Source of the DNA: Flavobacteriales bacterium
Lineage (GTDB): Bacteria > Bacteroidota > Bacteroidia > Flavobacteriales > Schleiferiaceae
Direction of reading: 5' to 3'
Length of the DNA: 42,225 nt
NCBI GenBank assembly: GCA_012269745.1
Contig: JAAXJR010000021.1
Span: 1 to 42,225, forward strand
The translations under genes were made by a program, and so were the position numbers. This document shows positions 22,585-31,170 of this stretch, piece after piece. The notes beneath the pieces were generated by a model. That model was given only the letters and a program-made list of their open reading frames with translations. It ran no database searches and was not told the DNA's origin. Within the stretch, counting starts at the first letter, position 1; each line of letters starts with the position of its first letter.

Positions 22585-24995
22585 TTGCACAACTAAAGAA
22601 AGAACTACAGCTCTACTTTTCGGGCATCTTAGGCTATTTGATCATTGGCATTTATTTGCTTGTGAACGGCTTGATGCTCTGGATTTTTAACGGACCCTTC
22701 AACCTATTGGAAGGCGGCTACGCTTCATTGACCAACTATTTCGGTCTTGCGCCGTGGGTGTTCTTGTTCCTCATCCCAGCGGTAAGCATGCGGGTCTTCA
22801 GCGATGAGATTCGTTCAGGCATGATGGAGCTATTGGCGGTTCGTCCAATTTCAACGACTCAACTAGTCGTCGCTAAATACCTCGGAACACTTTCTGTCGT
22901 GGTATTGAGCATTGCCCCCACGCTTATCTACCTCTGGAGCATGAGCGCTTTAGGCTCGCCTGTAGGAAATTTGGATTGGGGCGCAGCTATTGGGTCATTT
23001 ATTGGTCTTTTTGCCTTGGGTGCAGCCTACACTGCGGTCGCACTTTTCGCCAGCGCACTTACCTCGAACAATGTGGTAGCCTTCGTTCTAGGCGTAGCCC
23101 TTAACATGGGCATGTACCTTGGATTCGAAGCACTGGCAGATATCTATAAATTCAGCGGTTGGGAACTCACGATGCGCCAGTTCGGATTTAACGAACATTA
23201 TACTTCTGTGTCTCGTGGTGTATTGGATGGCCGCGATTTAGGGTACTTCATTGGCGTAGTGCTGCTGTTTCTCTCCGGAACATTCATTGTACTCAGCAGA
23301 CGCCACCTTCACGCGACAGCTCGTACCAAAACAGCCTACTTTGTGGGTGCGTTATTGGTTATTCTTATTAGCCAAAGCGTACGTTTTAGAATAGATTTAA
23401 CCGAAGAGGGAAGGTATTCACTGAGCGAAGGGACAGAATCTTTGTTGGACCAGGTGGAAGAGCCCATGCTCATCAAGGTCTACCTCGAGGGCCAATTCCC
23501 TGCGGGTTTTGAGCGCCTAAAGCTTGAAACGCAATTCATGCTCGAAGAGTGGAGTGCACGCAACGGCAATGTATTCTTTGAATTCATCAATCCAAACGAG
23601 GCTGAAAAGCAAGCGGAGTTTAAGAACCAATTGGCCACCAAAGGCATAAATGCCGTGCAGCTTCAGGTGAAAACGAAGGACGGCGAGAGCGTGCTCAATG
23701 TCTTTCCAGCGGCGGTGATGAGCTATAAAGAGAAAGAAGAGACAGTCATTCTTTTGGAAGACGTGATGGTTTTCGATCCAGCAGAACAAGTAAACATTAG
23801 CATACAACAACTTGAGTTCAATTTGGCGCGTTCACTCTCTGCACTGCTGCAAACCGAACGTCAGAAAATTGCCATGATTACCGGACACGGCGAGCTTACG
23901 GCCTCACAGACGGCGGGTATAGGATTGGCCTTGAGTGAACATTATGCGGTCGAACGATTCTCTATGGAGACCTACAAGGCAAAGGCCGACGGTTCACCGG
24001 ATATCGAGGACATGGTGCGCCGCTTGAATAGTTTTGACCTGGCGGTGGTTGCTAAACCTACGAAGGCCTTCTCGGAATTGGACAAATATCTATTGGACCA
24101 ATTCCTCATGGGGGGCGGACACCTCATGTGGTTTGTGGACGGCGTTCATGCAGAAATGGATAGCTTGAGCTTCGGTCCAGAATTTTTGGCATACCCCACC
24201 TATTTCGACCTGAACCTTACTGATCTGCTTTTCAAATACGGCGTACGCGTTAACACCAACCTCATTCAAGACATACGTTGCGTAGGGATCAACGACAGAC
24301 GCAGCATCAACCCTTGGGTCTATTTCCCATTATTGGGGCCAACTGCCCATCCTGCGGTAGCCAACCTCAATGCGGTCAAAGGAGAATTTACGAGCACACT
24401 AGACACTTTGGAGGCTCCTGGTATTCTGAAAACCCCATTGTTGCTAAGCTCAACCAATGCCAAGAGCACACCTGCGCCGCACACGGTGAGTTTAGAAACG
24501 TTGTACAATCGTCCGGACCCACGCACCTTCCGCAGCAAAGACCTGCTAGCAGGTGTGCTCCTTGAAGGAATTTTTGAAAGTGCCTATGCCAATAGGATTG
24601 CGCCGCGTACTGCGGGTAATGCATTGCCTCAGATCAAAGAGAGTGCACCAACGAGCATTGCTGTTTTCAGCGACGGAGATATCATTCGAAACCAGGTGAA
24701 CCTCATTAACCCGGAGCTCCCTCGAGGTCAACCTTTACCGCTGGGCTTTGATCAGTACACCAACATTCAATACGGCAATGACGATTTGCTTTTGAACCTT
24801 ACAGACTACATGTTGGACGATCGCGGACTGATGGAAACGCGTACGCGCGACATCAAATTGAGATTGCTCAGCGAAGAGAAATTGACCAATGAAGCAGCCA
24901 AGTGGAAAGCAATTAATGTGGCCTTACCTGAGGTGCTACTGTTGCTTGTTGCCGGTATGTTGACCCTATACAGAAGAAGAAAATATGCACGTTAA
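22581..24995 (+). CDS. Fused GldF-GldG ABC transporter membrane protein
   Basis: The 804-residue protein looks like GldF and GldG in one chain (separate forms are about 241 and 561 residues). Residues 1-243 are the permease: MIAQLKKELQLYFSGILGYL, six helices, VFSDEIRSGMMELLAVRPIS. From about 247 a new helix (TAYFVGALLVILISQ) leads into the GldG opening FRIDLTEEGRYSLSEGTESLL, then the soluble domain with PMLIKVYLEG, KIAMITGHGEL, QFLMGGGHLMWFVDG, and a last helix at about 780-797. With GldA ATPase it forms the transporter linked to gliding in Flavobacterium; in related non-gliders its role is open. GldA is not here. There is no stop or frameshift at the join (near 23310). It overlaps the ABM gene by 4 nt and the lipoprotein gene by 11 nt. 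Confidence 0.9.
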   Translation: MIAQLKKELQLYFSGILGYLIIGIYLLVNGLMLWIFNGPFNLLEGGYASLTNYFGLAPWVFLFLIPAVSMRVFSDEIRSGMMELLAVRPISTTQLVVAKYLGTLSVVVLSIAPTLIYLWSMSALGSPVGNLDWGAAIGSFIGLFALGAAYTAVALFASALTSNNVVAFVLGVALNMGMYLGFEALADIYKFSGWELTMRQFGFNEHYTSVSRGVLDGRDLGYFIGVVLLFLSGTFIVLSRRHLHATARTKTAYFVGALLVILISQSVRFRIDLTEEGRYSLSEGTESLLDQVEEPMLIKVYLEGQFPAGFERLKLETQFMLEEWSARNGNVFFEFINPNEAEKQAEFKNQLATKGINAVQLQVKTKDGESVLNVFPAAVMSYKEKEETVILLEDVMVFDPAEQVNISIQQLEFNLARSLSALLQTERQKIAMITGHGELTASQTAGIGLALSEHYAVERFSMETYKAKADGSPDIEDMVRRLNSFDLAVVAKPTKAFSELDKYLLDQFLMGGGHLMWFVDGVHAEMDSLSFGPEFLAYPTYFDLNLTDLLFKYGVRVNTNLIQDIRCVGINDRRSINPWVYFPLLGPTAHPAVANLNAVKGEFTSTLDTLEAPGILKTPLLLSSTNAKSTPAPHTVSLETLYNRPDPRTFRSKDLLAGVLLEGIFESAYANRIAPRTAGNALPQIKESAPTSIAVFSDGDIIRNQVNLINPELPRGQPLPLGFDQYTNIQYGNDDLLLNLTDYMLDDRGLMETRTRDIKLRLLSEEKLTNEAAKWKAINVALPEVLLLLVAGMLTLYRRRKYAR

Positions 24996-26013
24996 AAACA
25001 GTCTTTATAGCCTATTATTGGCCCTAGTCGTGGTCAGTTGTGGTTCACCCACCCAAAGCGACGGTATGGAAGAACTTAAGGCACAGTACGACTTTGCTAT
25101 TGCCGATACGGCGAGTATTACCAAGGTTGTGATTAGCGATAAGAAACCTTCACAGGTAGTTCTTGAACGCACGGAAAGTGGCTGGTTGGTAGACGGGCAG
25201 CATCCCGTTCGTAAGGATGCTATTGAGGTATTGTTAGAAACCTTAGGCAGTGTAACGCTGAAGAACTTTGTTTCTAAAAGCGCGGTTCCGGCCGTAAATC
25301 AGCGCATGGAAGTGTACGGCAAATGGGTTGAGGTATATAGCGGAGAAGAGTTAGTGAAAAGCTACATCGTGGGGACAGAGACCCCGGATATGCTAGGTAC
25401 CTATTACCGCATGGTCAATTCAGAATTGCCCTTTTCCGTCTACATCCAAGGTTTTAATGGGTATTTAACCACTCGATTCTTTACAGAGCCTTCTATGTGG
25501 CGCGACAGAACCATATACGGCCTTGCTCCAGGGCAAATTGAAAGTATTGAGATGAATGTCAATGGACCTGAGGGCTTCTTTTGGATGATTACCCGCAAAG
25601 AGGGTGATGAATTGAAGGCTCCTGCAAATGAGGCAGGTAGTTGGTCTTTGGTGGGGGGTGAGTTCGAGCCATTGCCCTTCAGCAATCCACAACTGCTCTA
25701 TTCAGCAGTGGCTGCTGTTCGTACATTGAAGTACGAGGGTGCTGTTGTCTCCACAGATAACATTTGGGAGAAGAAAGACAGTATTTTTAATTCGACCCCA
25801 GCTTTTTCATTCTATGTCCATACCATCGACGGAGAGATCTTGGAGACGCGCGCATTTTACAAGAAAACCGAAGGCATCTTGATGGGAGAAGACGGTACAC
25901 CGCACGAGTGGGATCCCGACAGATTCTATGCGGAGTTACCGGACGGTAGAATGGCACTTATACAGCGCTACGGCTGGCGTAACCTCATGTTGACCCCTTG
26001 GGAATTTAACTAG
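24985..26013 (+). CDS. DUF4340-like lipoprotein, Gld transporter partner
   Basis: The 342-residue protein has a lipoprotein signal (LALVVVSC, acylated C19) and a periplasmic or outer-membrane-facing body. The pattern SITKVVISDKKPSQVVLERT then GWLVDGQHPVRKDAIEVLLETL fits DUF4340, a domain often encoded beside GldG-type ABC transporters. Further repeats of 'I-x-S-I-E-M-N' style strands and the TTRFFTEPSMWRDRTIYGL segment support the call. It starts 11 nt inside the gldFG frame, so it is coupled to it and probably works with the transporter. Exact role is unknown. Confidence 0.78.
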   Translation: MHVKNSLYSLLLALVVVSCGSPTQSDGMEELKAQYDFAIADTASITKVVISDKKPSQVVLERTESGWLVDGQHPVRKDAIEVLLETLGSVTLKNFVSKSAVPAVNQRMEVYGKWVEVYSGEELVKSYIVGTETPDMLGTYYRMVNSELPFSVYIQGFNGYLTTRFFTEPSMWRDRTIYGLAPGQIESIEMNVNGPEGFFWMITRKEGDELKAPANEAGSWSLVGGEFEPLPFSNPQLLYSAVAAVRTLKYEGAVVSTDNIWEKKDSIFNSTPAFSFYVHTIDGEILETRAFYKKTEGILMGEDGTPHEWDPDRFYAELPDGRMALIQRYGWRNLMLTPWEFN

Positions 26014-26078
26014 CGGTTATTAACAAAAGCCTGTGATTAAAAAAAGAATTGGACACAGAGAAAAGATAGCTGTCCGAT

Positions 26079-26086
26079 TATCTTTG
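26079..26086 (+). promoter_or_regulatory. -7 box for dnaN
   Basis: TATCTTTG, an exact TAnnTTTG, ends 29 nt before the dnaN ATG, in the 102-nt gap after the lipoprotein gene. No terminator is seen in the gap, so dnaN may also receive read-through. Confidence 0.6.
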
Positions 26087-26115
26087 TTTACTATCAATCG
26101 ATAAGACGACCTATT

Positions 26116-27237
26116 ATGAAATTCATCGTATCTAGTTCTAAGCTGTTAAAGCAACTCCAACTCATTGGAGGAATTATTCAGAGCAATAACACTTTGCCAA
26201 TTTTGGACAATTTCCTGTTTGAGTTAAAACAAGGGGAGTTAACAGTGAGTGCTTCTGATCTTGAGACTACGATGAGTGTCAATCTAGAGGTTGAGACTGA
26301 AGATACTGGATCAGCAGCAGTACCGGCGAAAGTATTGATGGATACGTTGAAGACCTTCCCGGAGCAGCCGTTGACCTTCACGTTTGACGAGGGGTCGCAC
26401 ACGATTGAATTATCTTCAGATTACGGTAAATACTCGTTGGCCTTTATTGACGGTGACGAGTTTCCGAAATTTCCTGAGCTCGAGGACGCCACATCTACAA
26501 CACTTCCTGCTGAGGTCTTGGTTACTGCCATTGGTAAAACGTTGTTCGCAACAGGAAACGACGAGCTTCGTCCAGTGATGAGTGGTGTTTTCTTCCAGTT
26601 CGATTCAAACGGATTGACCTTCGTAGCTACTGATGCACACAAGCTTGTGCGTTACAGAAGAACAGACCTAGGTGCAGAGAGCACTGCTGAGTTCATTATG
26701 CCGAAGAAGCCGTTGAACATGCTTCGTGGTTCATTGAGCTATGATTCTTCAGAGGTGAAGGTGGTTTACAACAACACCAATGCACAGTTCTCGTTTGATA
26801 ATGTGGTTATGGTATGTCGACTAATTGACGGTAAATACCCGAATTACGAGGCAGTTATCCCGCAATCGAACCCGAATGTGATGTTGGTAGATCGCAGTGC
26901 GTTCTCTTCTTCAGTGAAGCGTGTGGCTATCTTCTCAAATAAAACGACGCACCAGATTCGTTTGCGTATCGCAGGCGCAGAAATGGGCATCAGTGCAGAA
27001 GATCCAGATTTCAGCAACAAAGCGAACGAACGCTTGGCTTGTGATTATCAGGGCGATGACATGGAGATTGGCTTTAACAGCCGTTTCCTGTTAGAAATGC
27101 TCGGCAACCTAGGTTCTGATAACGTGCGTATGGAGATGAGCGCACCGAATCGTGCAGGTATTCTTATCCCAGCGGATGGTGTAGACGAAGGTGAAGACCT
27201 ATTGATGTTGGTAATGCCTGTGATGCTTAATCACTAA
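26116..27237 (+). CDS. dnaN: DNA polymerase III beta sliding clamp
   Basis: The 373-residue protein is the beta clamp, three repeated domains of about 120 residues, matching the usual 366-375. Visible: MKFIVSSSKLLKQLQLIGGII-like start (quoted in part: VSSSKLLKQLQLIGG), NTLPILDNFLFEL, DLETTMSVNLEVE, RPVMSGVFFQF, FVATDAHKLVRYRR, DGKYPNYEAVIP, FNSRFLLEML and the C-terminal LLMLVMPVML. It forms the ring that holds polymerase on DNA. It is not beside dnaA or recF; instead it follows the gldFG/DUF4340 genes. It converges on the next minus-strand gene with an 11-nt gap and no visible terminator. Confidence 0.98.
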   Translation: MKFIVSSSKLLKQLQLIGGIIQSNNTLPILDNFLFELKQGELTVSASDLETTMSVNLEVETEDTGSAAVPAKVLMDTLKTFPEQPLTFTFDEGSHTIELSSDYGKYSLAFIDGDEFPKFPELEDATSTTLPAEVLVTAIGKTLFATGNDELRPVMSGVFFQFDSNGLTFVATDAHKLVRYRRTDLGAESTAEFIMPKKPLNMLRGSLSYDSSEVKVVYNNTNAQFSFDNVVMVCRLIDGKYPNYEAVIPQSNPNVMLVDRSAFSSSVKRVAIFSNKTTHQIRLRIAGAEMGISAEDPDFSNKANERLACDYQGDDMEIGFNSRFLLEMLGNLGSDNVRMEMSAPNRAGILIPADGVDEGEDLLMLVMPVMLNH

Positions 27238-27248
27238 ACACTCAGCAA

Positions 27249-28118
27249 TTATTTTCTGGGATCCAAGGTAGTTGGCACCCTTCCATTGGTTGGCGCTACC
27301 TCTAGGTTTTGAACGAGCGGATAGGCTTCCTGAATCTGCCATTTCCCTTTTTCCCAATACACACGGTCGTAAGAAAAGTCCGGGCCGTAGGAAAACCATT
27401 TTTCTTTCAGATTCTCTTTCGAAGGTGCAAGGTGGTCACAAATGATTCCTGCGTGTTTCCCGTCCCAACGCACAGCAGCAGAAAGTGAACTGTTGTATCG
27501 AAACTGTATTCTATACGGACGTCTCGCATAACGTTCGTCACCGTTGCTTCGAATATTGAAGATGCGTGAACCAAAGTGGAGTTGCTTTCTAGAACTGCCT
27601 AATTCTACAGCGTCAATGTATTTTGTGTGGTAGGAGCGACCTGGCCTGAAAGTAAGTAGGGTATACACTTTCTTGCCCTTGCTCTTTTTGGTGATAATGT
27701 CGTAGCATATGCCACCAACCCATGATCCGCCTTTAAGCCAGCGATAAGCAGCGTCTTCTGTACCGTAGTCTTCTAAAACTATACGTTTAGGTCCTTTCCA
27801 ATCGGGATTCCATAAAAAGCCGTGGTAAGTAAAACCACCATTTGGCTGGGGAACGATCCAGGTATAGAGCGCGAAACTTTGGTCTGCGGGTAGTTGAACA
27901 CTCAAATTTCTGACGGAGGAAAGCGTTTTACCGTAATTCTTATCGATGCTAATGAACGACCATAGACTATCGGCGAATACTTCAGCCAATGAATCTGCAA
28001 TTGAGGCATTCGAAGGTTGCAGGTATTCGTTTCCTAACCTTTGTAAAGATTGTTCTTTGGGTTGAGCGGCGGCGGTTAGACTAAAGAGAAGAAGCGCAAA
28101 TAGGCTATCCTTCAACAT
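27249..28118 (-). CDS. Conserved secreted protein of unknown function
   Basis: The 289-residue product has a signal peptide (residues 1-18, AAA then Q19). The mature part has DKNYGKTLSSVRNLSVQLP, DQSFALYTWIVPQPNGGFTYHGFLW (quoted in part: SFALYTWIVPQPNGG), YRWLKGGSWVGGICYDI and YTLLTFRPG. The pattern of short strands with 'S-F-x-x-Y-T-W' looks familiar from uncharacterised Bacteroidota proteins, but I cannot assign a domain. I use the ATG at 28118 because it starts the signal peptide; a longer frame to 28181 gives a basic, non-signal extension. It overlaps the ferredoxin gene by 14 nt and so is coupled to it, although it is exported and the ferredoxin is cytoplasmic. Confidence 0.7.
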   Translation of the reverse strand: MLKDSLFALLLFSLTAAAQPKEQSLQRLGNEYLQPSNASIADSLAEVFADSLWSFISIDKNYGKTLSSVRNLSVQLPADQSFALYTWIVPQPNGGFTYHGFLWNPDWKGPKRIVLEDYGTEDAAYRWLKGGSWVGGICYDIITKKSKGKKVYTLLTFRPGRSYHTKYIDAVELGSSRKQLHFGSRIFNIRSNGDERYARRPYRIQFRYNSSLSAAVRWDGKHAGIICDHLAPSKENLKEKWFSYGPDFSYDRVYWEKGKWQIQEAYPLVQNLEVAPTNGRVPTTLDPRK

Positions 28119-28458
28119 GCATGAAGTCTTTTTTCGCCATAAGTTCTTCTTCCGTCTCTTCATTGTCTTCGTCCGGTACACAGCAGTCTACAGGGCATAC
28201 TTCAGCACATTGAGGTTCTTCATGGAATCCAATACACTCCGTACACTTATCAGTTACAATGTAGTAAACGTCGTAATCAACAGGCTCTTGTGCTTCATCG
28301 GCATCATATTTATTCCCGTTAGGGGTAATAATGTTACCGCTGAGGTCGGTTCCTTCGCTGAATCGCCACTCTAGTGCACCTTCGTATATCGCGTTATTCG
28401 GACATTCCGGTTCACAAGCACCGCAATTAATGCATTCGTCAGTGATTTTAATAGCCAT
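28105..28458 (-). CDS. 2[4Fe-4S] ferredoxin, Allochromatium type
   Basis: The 117-residue protein has two cluster sites: CINCGACEPEC (C9, C12, C15, C19) and C72-x2-C75-x8-C84-x3-C88. The long x8 spacing in the second site and the acidic C-terminal tail (PDEDNEETEEE) fit the Allochromatium vinosum-type or YfhL-like ferredoxins, which have low redox potentials. A middle insert of about 50 residues (22-70) separates the sites, longer than in clostridial ferredoxins. It is divergent from acyl-CoA reductase with a 49-bp shared promoter region; a working link between the two is possible but not shown. Confidence 0.93.
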   Translation of the reverse strand: MAIKITDECINCGACEPECPNNAIYEGALEWRFSEGTDLSGNIITPNGNKYDADEAQEPVDYDVYYIVTDKCTECIGFHEEPQCAEVCPVDCCVPDEDNEETEEELMAKKDFMHVEG

Positions 28459-28473
28459 ATAGCCCTGTTGTTT

Positions 28474-28481
28474 TAGCTTTG
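28474..28481 (+). promoter_or_regulatory. -7 box for acyl-CoA reductase
   Basis: TAGCTTTG, an exact TAnnTTTG, ends 26 nt before the ATG at 28508. Confidence 0.6.
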
Positions 28482-28493
28482 CAATTCTTAACG

Positions 28494-28501
28494 CAAATGT
28501 A
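28494..28501 (-). promoter_or_regulatory. -7 box for the ferredoxin gene
   Basis: TACATTTG on the minus strand, an exact TAnnTTTG, lies 35 nt upstream of the ferredoxin ATG and 12 nt from the divergent box. The two start regions would face each other across the shared gap. Confidence 0.55.
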
Positions 28502-28507
28502 GCGCCA

Positions 28508-29542
28508 ATGTTTTTTACTGACCATAGGATTGAAGCAGTTTCCCAATTAGGATTGTTTATTCGAGAATTCGTCCAAGGGAAATCTATTTCTAACGGTCAC
28601 GAAGATCTTGCAGAAGAATTGCGCGCTGCCATTACACGTTCCTTTCGACACAACGGTTGGTTCGTGGAAGAAAACACCATGCAGGCGCTTGAAGCGTGGG
28701 GCAATGAGCTCACCAAGGAGAACCTAGAAGCATGGCGTGAACGCGAGGGTGGAACTGCAGAAGTTAATCGCACGAGAGTGGGTATTGTAATGGCAGGAAA
28801 CCTGCCGCTGGTAGGCATGCACGATTTTTTGAGTGTATTTCTCTCGGGCCACTTTGCACTCATTAAAATGAGTAGCGACGATCAATACCTCTTGCCAGTG
28901 TTGGTAAAAGTGTTGCTGCGCTTTGACGAGCTCTTTGAAGGCGATTGGATTTTTGTCGAGCAGCTCTCAGATATGGGTGCTGTTATTGCGACGGGAAGTG
29001 ACAATACTTCGCGTTATTTCGAATACTACTTTGGTAAATACCCTAACATCATCCGCAAAAACAGAACCTCGGTTGCTGTTTTGACCGGAAATGAGTCCGA
29101 AGAAGAGCTTAAAGGACTCGGGGCAGATATCTTCTCCTACTTCGGTATGGGGTGCAGAAATGTAAGTCACTTGCTCGTTCCTGAAGGGTACGACATTCAA
29201 AACGTCTTTGCCAATATTGTGGACTACAGCGATGTGGTAAACAACAACAAGTACGGCAACAACTACGACTACTACCGTGCATTATTCTTGCTGAACCAAG
29301 ACGATTTCTTAGAAAACGGCTTCATCATTGTTCGCGAGAACGAAGAGCTGCACACACCCGTGTCCATACTTCACTACAGCACTTATCCTGAGTCGGGGCC
29401 ACAGGCACGTCTCGAGGCTTGGGGAAATAGCGTTCAATGTGTTGTGGGGCAGGGGTACCTTCCGCTTGGCACTGCGCAGAAGCCTCGTTTATGGGAGTAT
29501 GCCGATGGGGTGAATACCCTAGAGTTTCTTAAAAATATTTAA
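28508..29542 (+). CDS. Acyl-CoA reductase (LuxC-like)
   Basis: The 344-residue protein fits the acyl-CoA reductase family found in Bacteroidota and related to LuxC. It has an ALDH-like fold with VGIVMAGNLPLVGMHDFLSV and HFALIKMSSDD near the cofactor site and a likely catalytic Cys at 216 in YFGMGCRNVSH. Such enzymes reduce acyl-CoA or acyl-enzyme to the aldehyde with NADPH. It is shorter than LuxC (about 480) and lacks partners LuxD/LuxE here, so its substrate is unknown. It ends in a TAA that shares four bases (TTAA) with the stop of the convergent gene. Confidence 0.85.
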   Translation: MFFTDHRIEAVSQLGLFIREFVQGKSISNGHEDLAEELRAAITRSFRHNGWFVEENTMQALEAWGNELTKENLEAWREREGGTAEVNRTRVGIVMAGNLPLVGMHDFLSVFLSGHFALIKMSSDDQYLLPVLVKVLLRFDELFEGDWIFVEQLSDMGAVIATGSDNTSRYFEYYFGKYPNIIRKNRTSVAVLTGNESEEELKGLGADIFSYFGMGCRNVSHLLVPEGYDIQNVFANIVDYSDVVNNNKYGNNYDYYRALFLLNQDDFLENGFIIVRENEELHTPVSILHYSTYPESGPQARLEAWGNSVQCVVGQGYLPLGTAQKPRLWEYADGVNTLEFLKNI

Positions 29543-31038
29543 GGACGTTCCAAAGCGCCAATCGTGGCAGGGGTGCTTCTACCAGTACCTCCAAGATCGA
29601 GCAGCGGACTAATGGCAGTTGCCTTCGCTTTGCTGAATAATAAGGAAGCAGAATCGGGTAAGAATCTCCACTGGTCTTCAGGTACCCAAGGGGTGGAGGA
29701 GAAGCCCCAATTCAAGTTAAATTCACAATCCTTGAACATAGCCGTATCGGTCAATGTGTAATGACCGGCCTCTGGATTTGGTTCGATTTTTAGCGCGCTG
29801 TTTTCAAATCGCACATCAAAAACCTCGTTGTTATCAATGCCCATAGCCACTTCGCTGGCTAGATTACCTCCAATGTAAGTATTGGTGAATGTAGCACTGA
29901 GGCTTCTAGTATAACGGTTGCCTGCGGCGTCTTCAAAGAAGTTGACCATGCCGATACCAGTGCCGCCTCTAGAGGAGAAGCTCCATGTGTTGTTGATGGT
30001 GCTGTGGTCAAATCGATAGTTCCCTCCTAAACCGTAAAAACCATACACCCCACTAGGACCTATGGCCAGGTTTGTTCCTAAAATGTTTCCGTATCCGCCG
30101 TACAGACCCACTCTCGAGCTGTGGGTTATGATGGTGTTGTTTACAGTAAGATTGGGAAAGCTTCCCCAAGCACTATCAACCCGCAATGCAGTTGATGAAT
30201 TTTTAATAATGAGGTTGTTGAGTATTGCTTTGGATTGCGCACCACCTTGTATGAATACGCCGCCTAGCAGTCCGCCCCACTGACCGGGTACCCACTCGTA
30301 GGAGGGTTCCAAACGGTCCCCTTGAAATACTACAGCGTCGTCCATACTACCCGTCTCATTTGGATCGACATACAGCTCGCCGTCGCGGTATACCCAAAGA
30401 CCACTACCGGCATGGAAATGAACTTGAGTTCCGGGCTCAATGGTTAATCGGTGTGCACTGTCGACGACTGCATAGCCATAAACAACGTGCGGTTTAGTAT
30501 TGTCCCAAACTTCGTTTTCACCCAACACGGAATAGGCAAGTTTCAAAGGCGGGAGCGGTTCCGGTCGATTAATAGTCAGCACATTTGTAGGGAAATGATA
30601 TACAGCGTCCCAAACGGTTGTAACTAGATCCACGTGTTGCTGTATACCGCCATTCTCAAAAAGAATACTGTCCTTATAAACTAGTTCTGTCGACCCTGCC
30701 GCATCGGGACTAATCTCAATGAAGATATAGGTGCTGTCTTTGGCCAATACCTCTACGTTTTCTACGTCTTTGCCGCTTATTCCATCCACGTTCATGCGGT
30801 AAAAACTCGTGGCACCTCGGCCCAAATACACGCGATCGATGGTGATATTCTCATCCGACGGGTTAAAGATCTTCAGGGTACGCGTCGAGCTGGCCAAACC
30901 TGTAAAGACTGTATCGAGATAAATAGTATCAGACGAAAAGCCCAATTCTACATTGGTCCCCGGGAATTCTACCGTATTCCTACAACCGACAACGGTCGTA
31001 ATCAGCGCGAGCGATATAATAATTTTCAGGATTTTCAT
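29539..31038 (-). CDS. Lipoprotein with right-handed beta-helix
   Basis: The 499-residue protein has a lipoprotein signal (ITTVVGC, acylated C19). Residues about 30-150 look like an Ig/MSP-type beta domain (LDTVFTGLASSTRTLKIFN), and from about 200 the chain has repeated short strands with Asn/Ser ladders (LTIEPGTQVHFHAGSG, AILNNLIIKNSSTALRV, LTVNNTIITHSSRVGLYGG), the pattern of a right-handed parallel beta helix. It should be anchored in the outer membrane, perhaps facing outwards, where such helices bind or cleave polysaccharides; no catalytic residues can be named. It is a single gene with no clear -7 box. Confidence 0.8.
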   Translation of the reverse strand: MKILKIIISLALITTVVGCRNTVEFPGTNVELGFSSDTIYLDTVFTGLASSTRTLKIFNPSDENITIDRVYLGRGATSFYRMNVDGISGKDVENVEVLAKDSTYIFIEISPDAAGSTELVYKDSILFENGGIQQHVDLVTTVWDAVYHFPTNVLTINRPEPLPPLKLAYSVLGENEVWDNTKPHVVYGYAVVDSAHRLTIEPGTQVHFHAGSGLWVYRDGELYVDPNETGSMDDAVVFQGDRLEPSYEWVPGQWGGLLGGVFIQGGAQSKAILNNLIIKNSSTALRVDSAWGSFPNLTVNNTIITHSSRVGLYGGYGNILGTNLAIGPSGVYGFYGLGGNYRFDHSTINNTWSFSSRGGTGIGMVNFFEDAAGNRYTRSLSATFTNTYIGGNLASEVAMGIDNNEVFDVRFENSALKIEPNPEAGHYTLTDTAMFKDCEFNLNWGFSSTPWVPEDQWRFLPDSASLLFSKAKATAISPLLDLGGTGRSTPATIGALERP

Positions 31039-31101
31039 CTATTAGCGAAGCTACATCACTATTTTTGCACCACCAATTAAGCGGCGTGCGAACATTTAAC
31101 T

Positions 31102-31109
31102 TATATTTG
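31102..31109 (+). promoter_or_regulatory. -7 box for rpmE2
   Basis: TATATTTG, an exact TAnnTTTG, is followed by a leader of about 57 nt, the longest of the units here. A second match, TATTTTTG (31060-31067), lies further upstream. The long leader could hold control of a ribosomal protein gene, but no defined structure stands out. Confidence 0.6.
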
Positions 31110-31170
31110 CCGTCCGAAATAACGGAAATGGGGTCTGGGCAAAAACTCAGGCTATTAAATACAAAACGAA

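Noticed and set aside
31110-31170. Possible L31 autoregulatory leader
   Set aside because: The leader is long for this genome, but I could not see a convincing structure mimicking an rRNA site, so it is only noted with the promoter.
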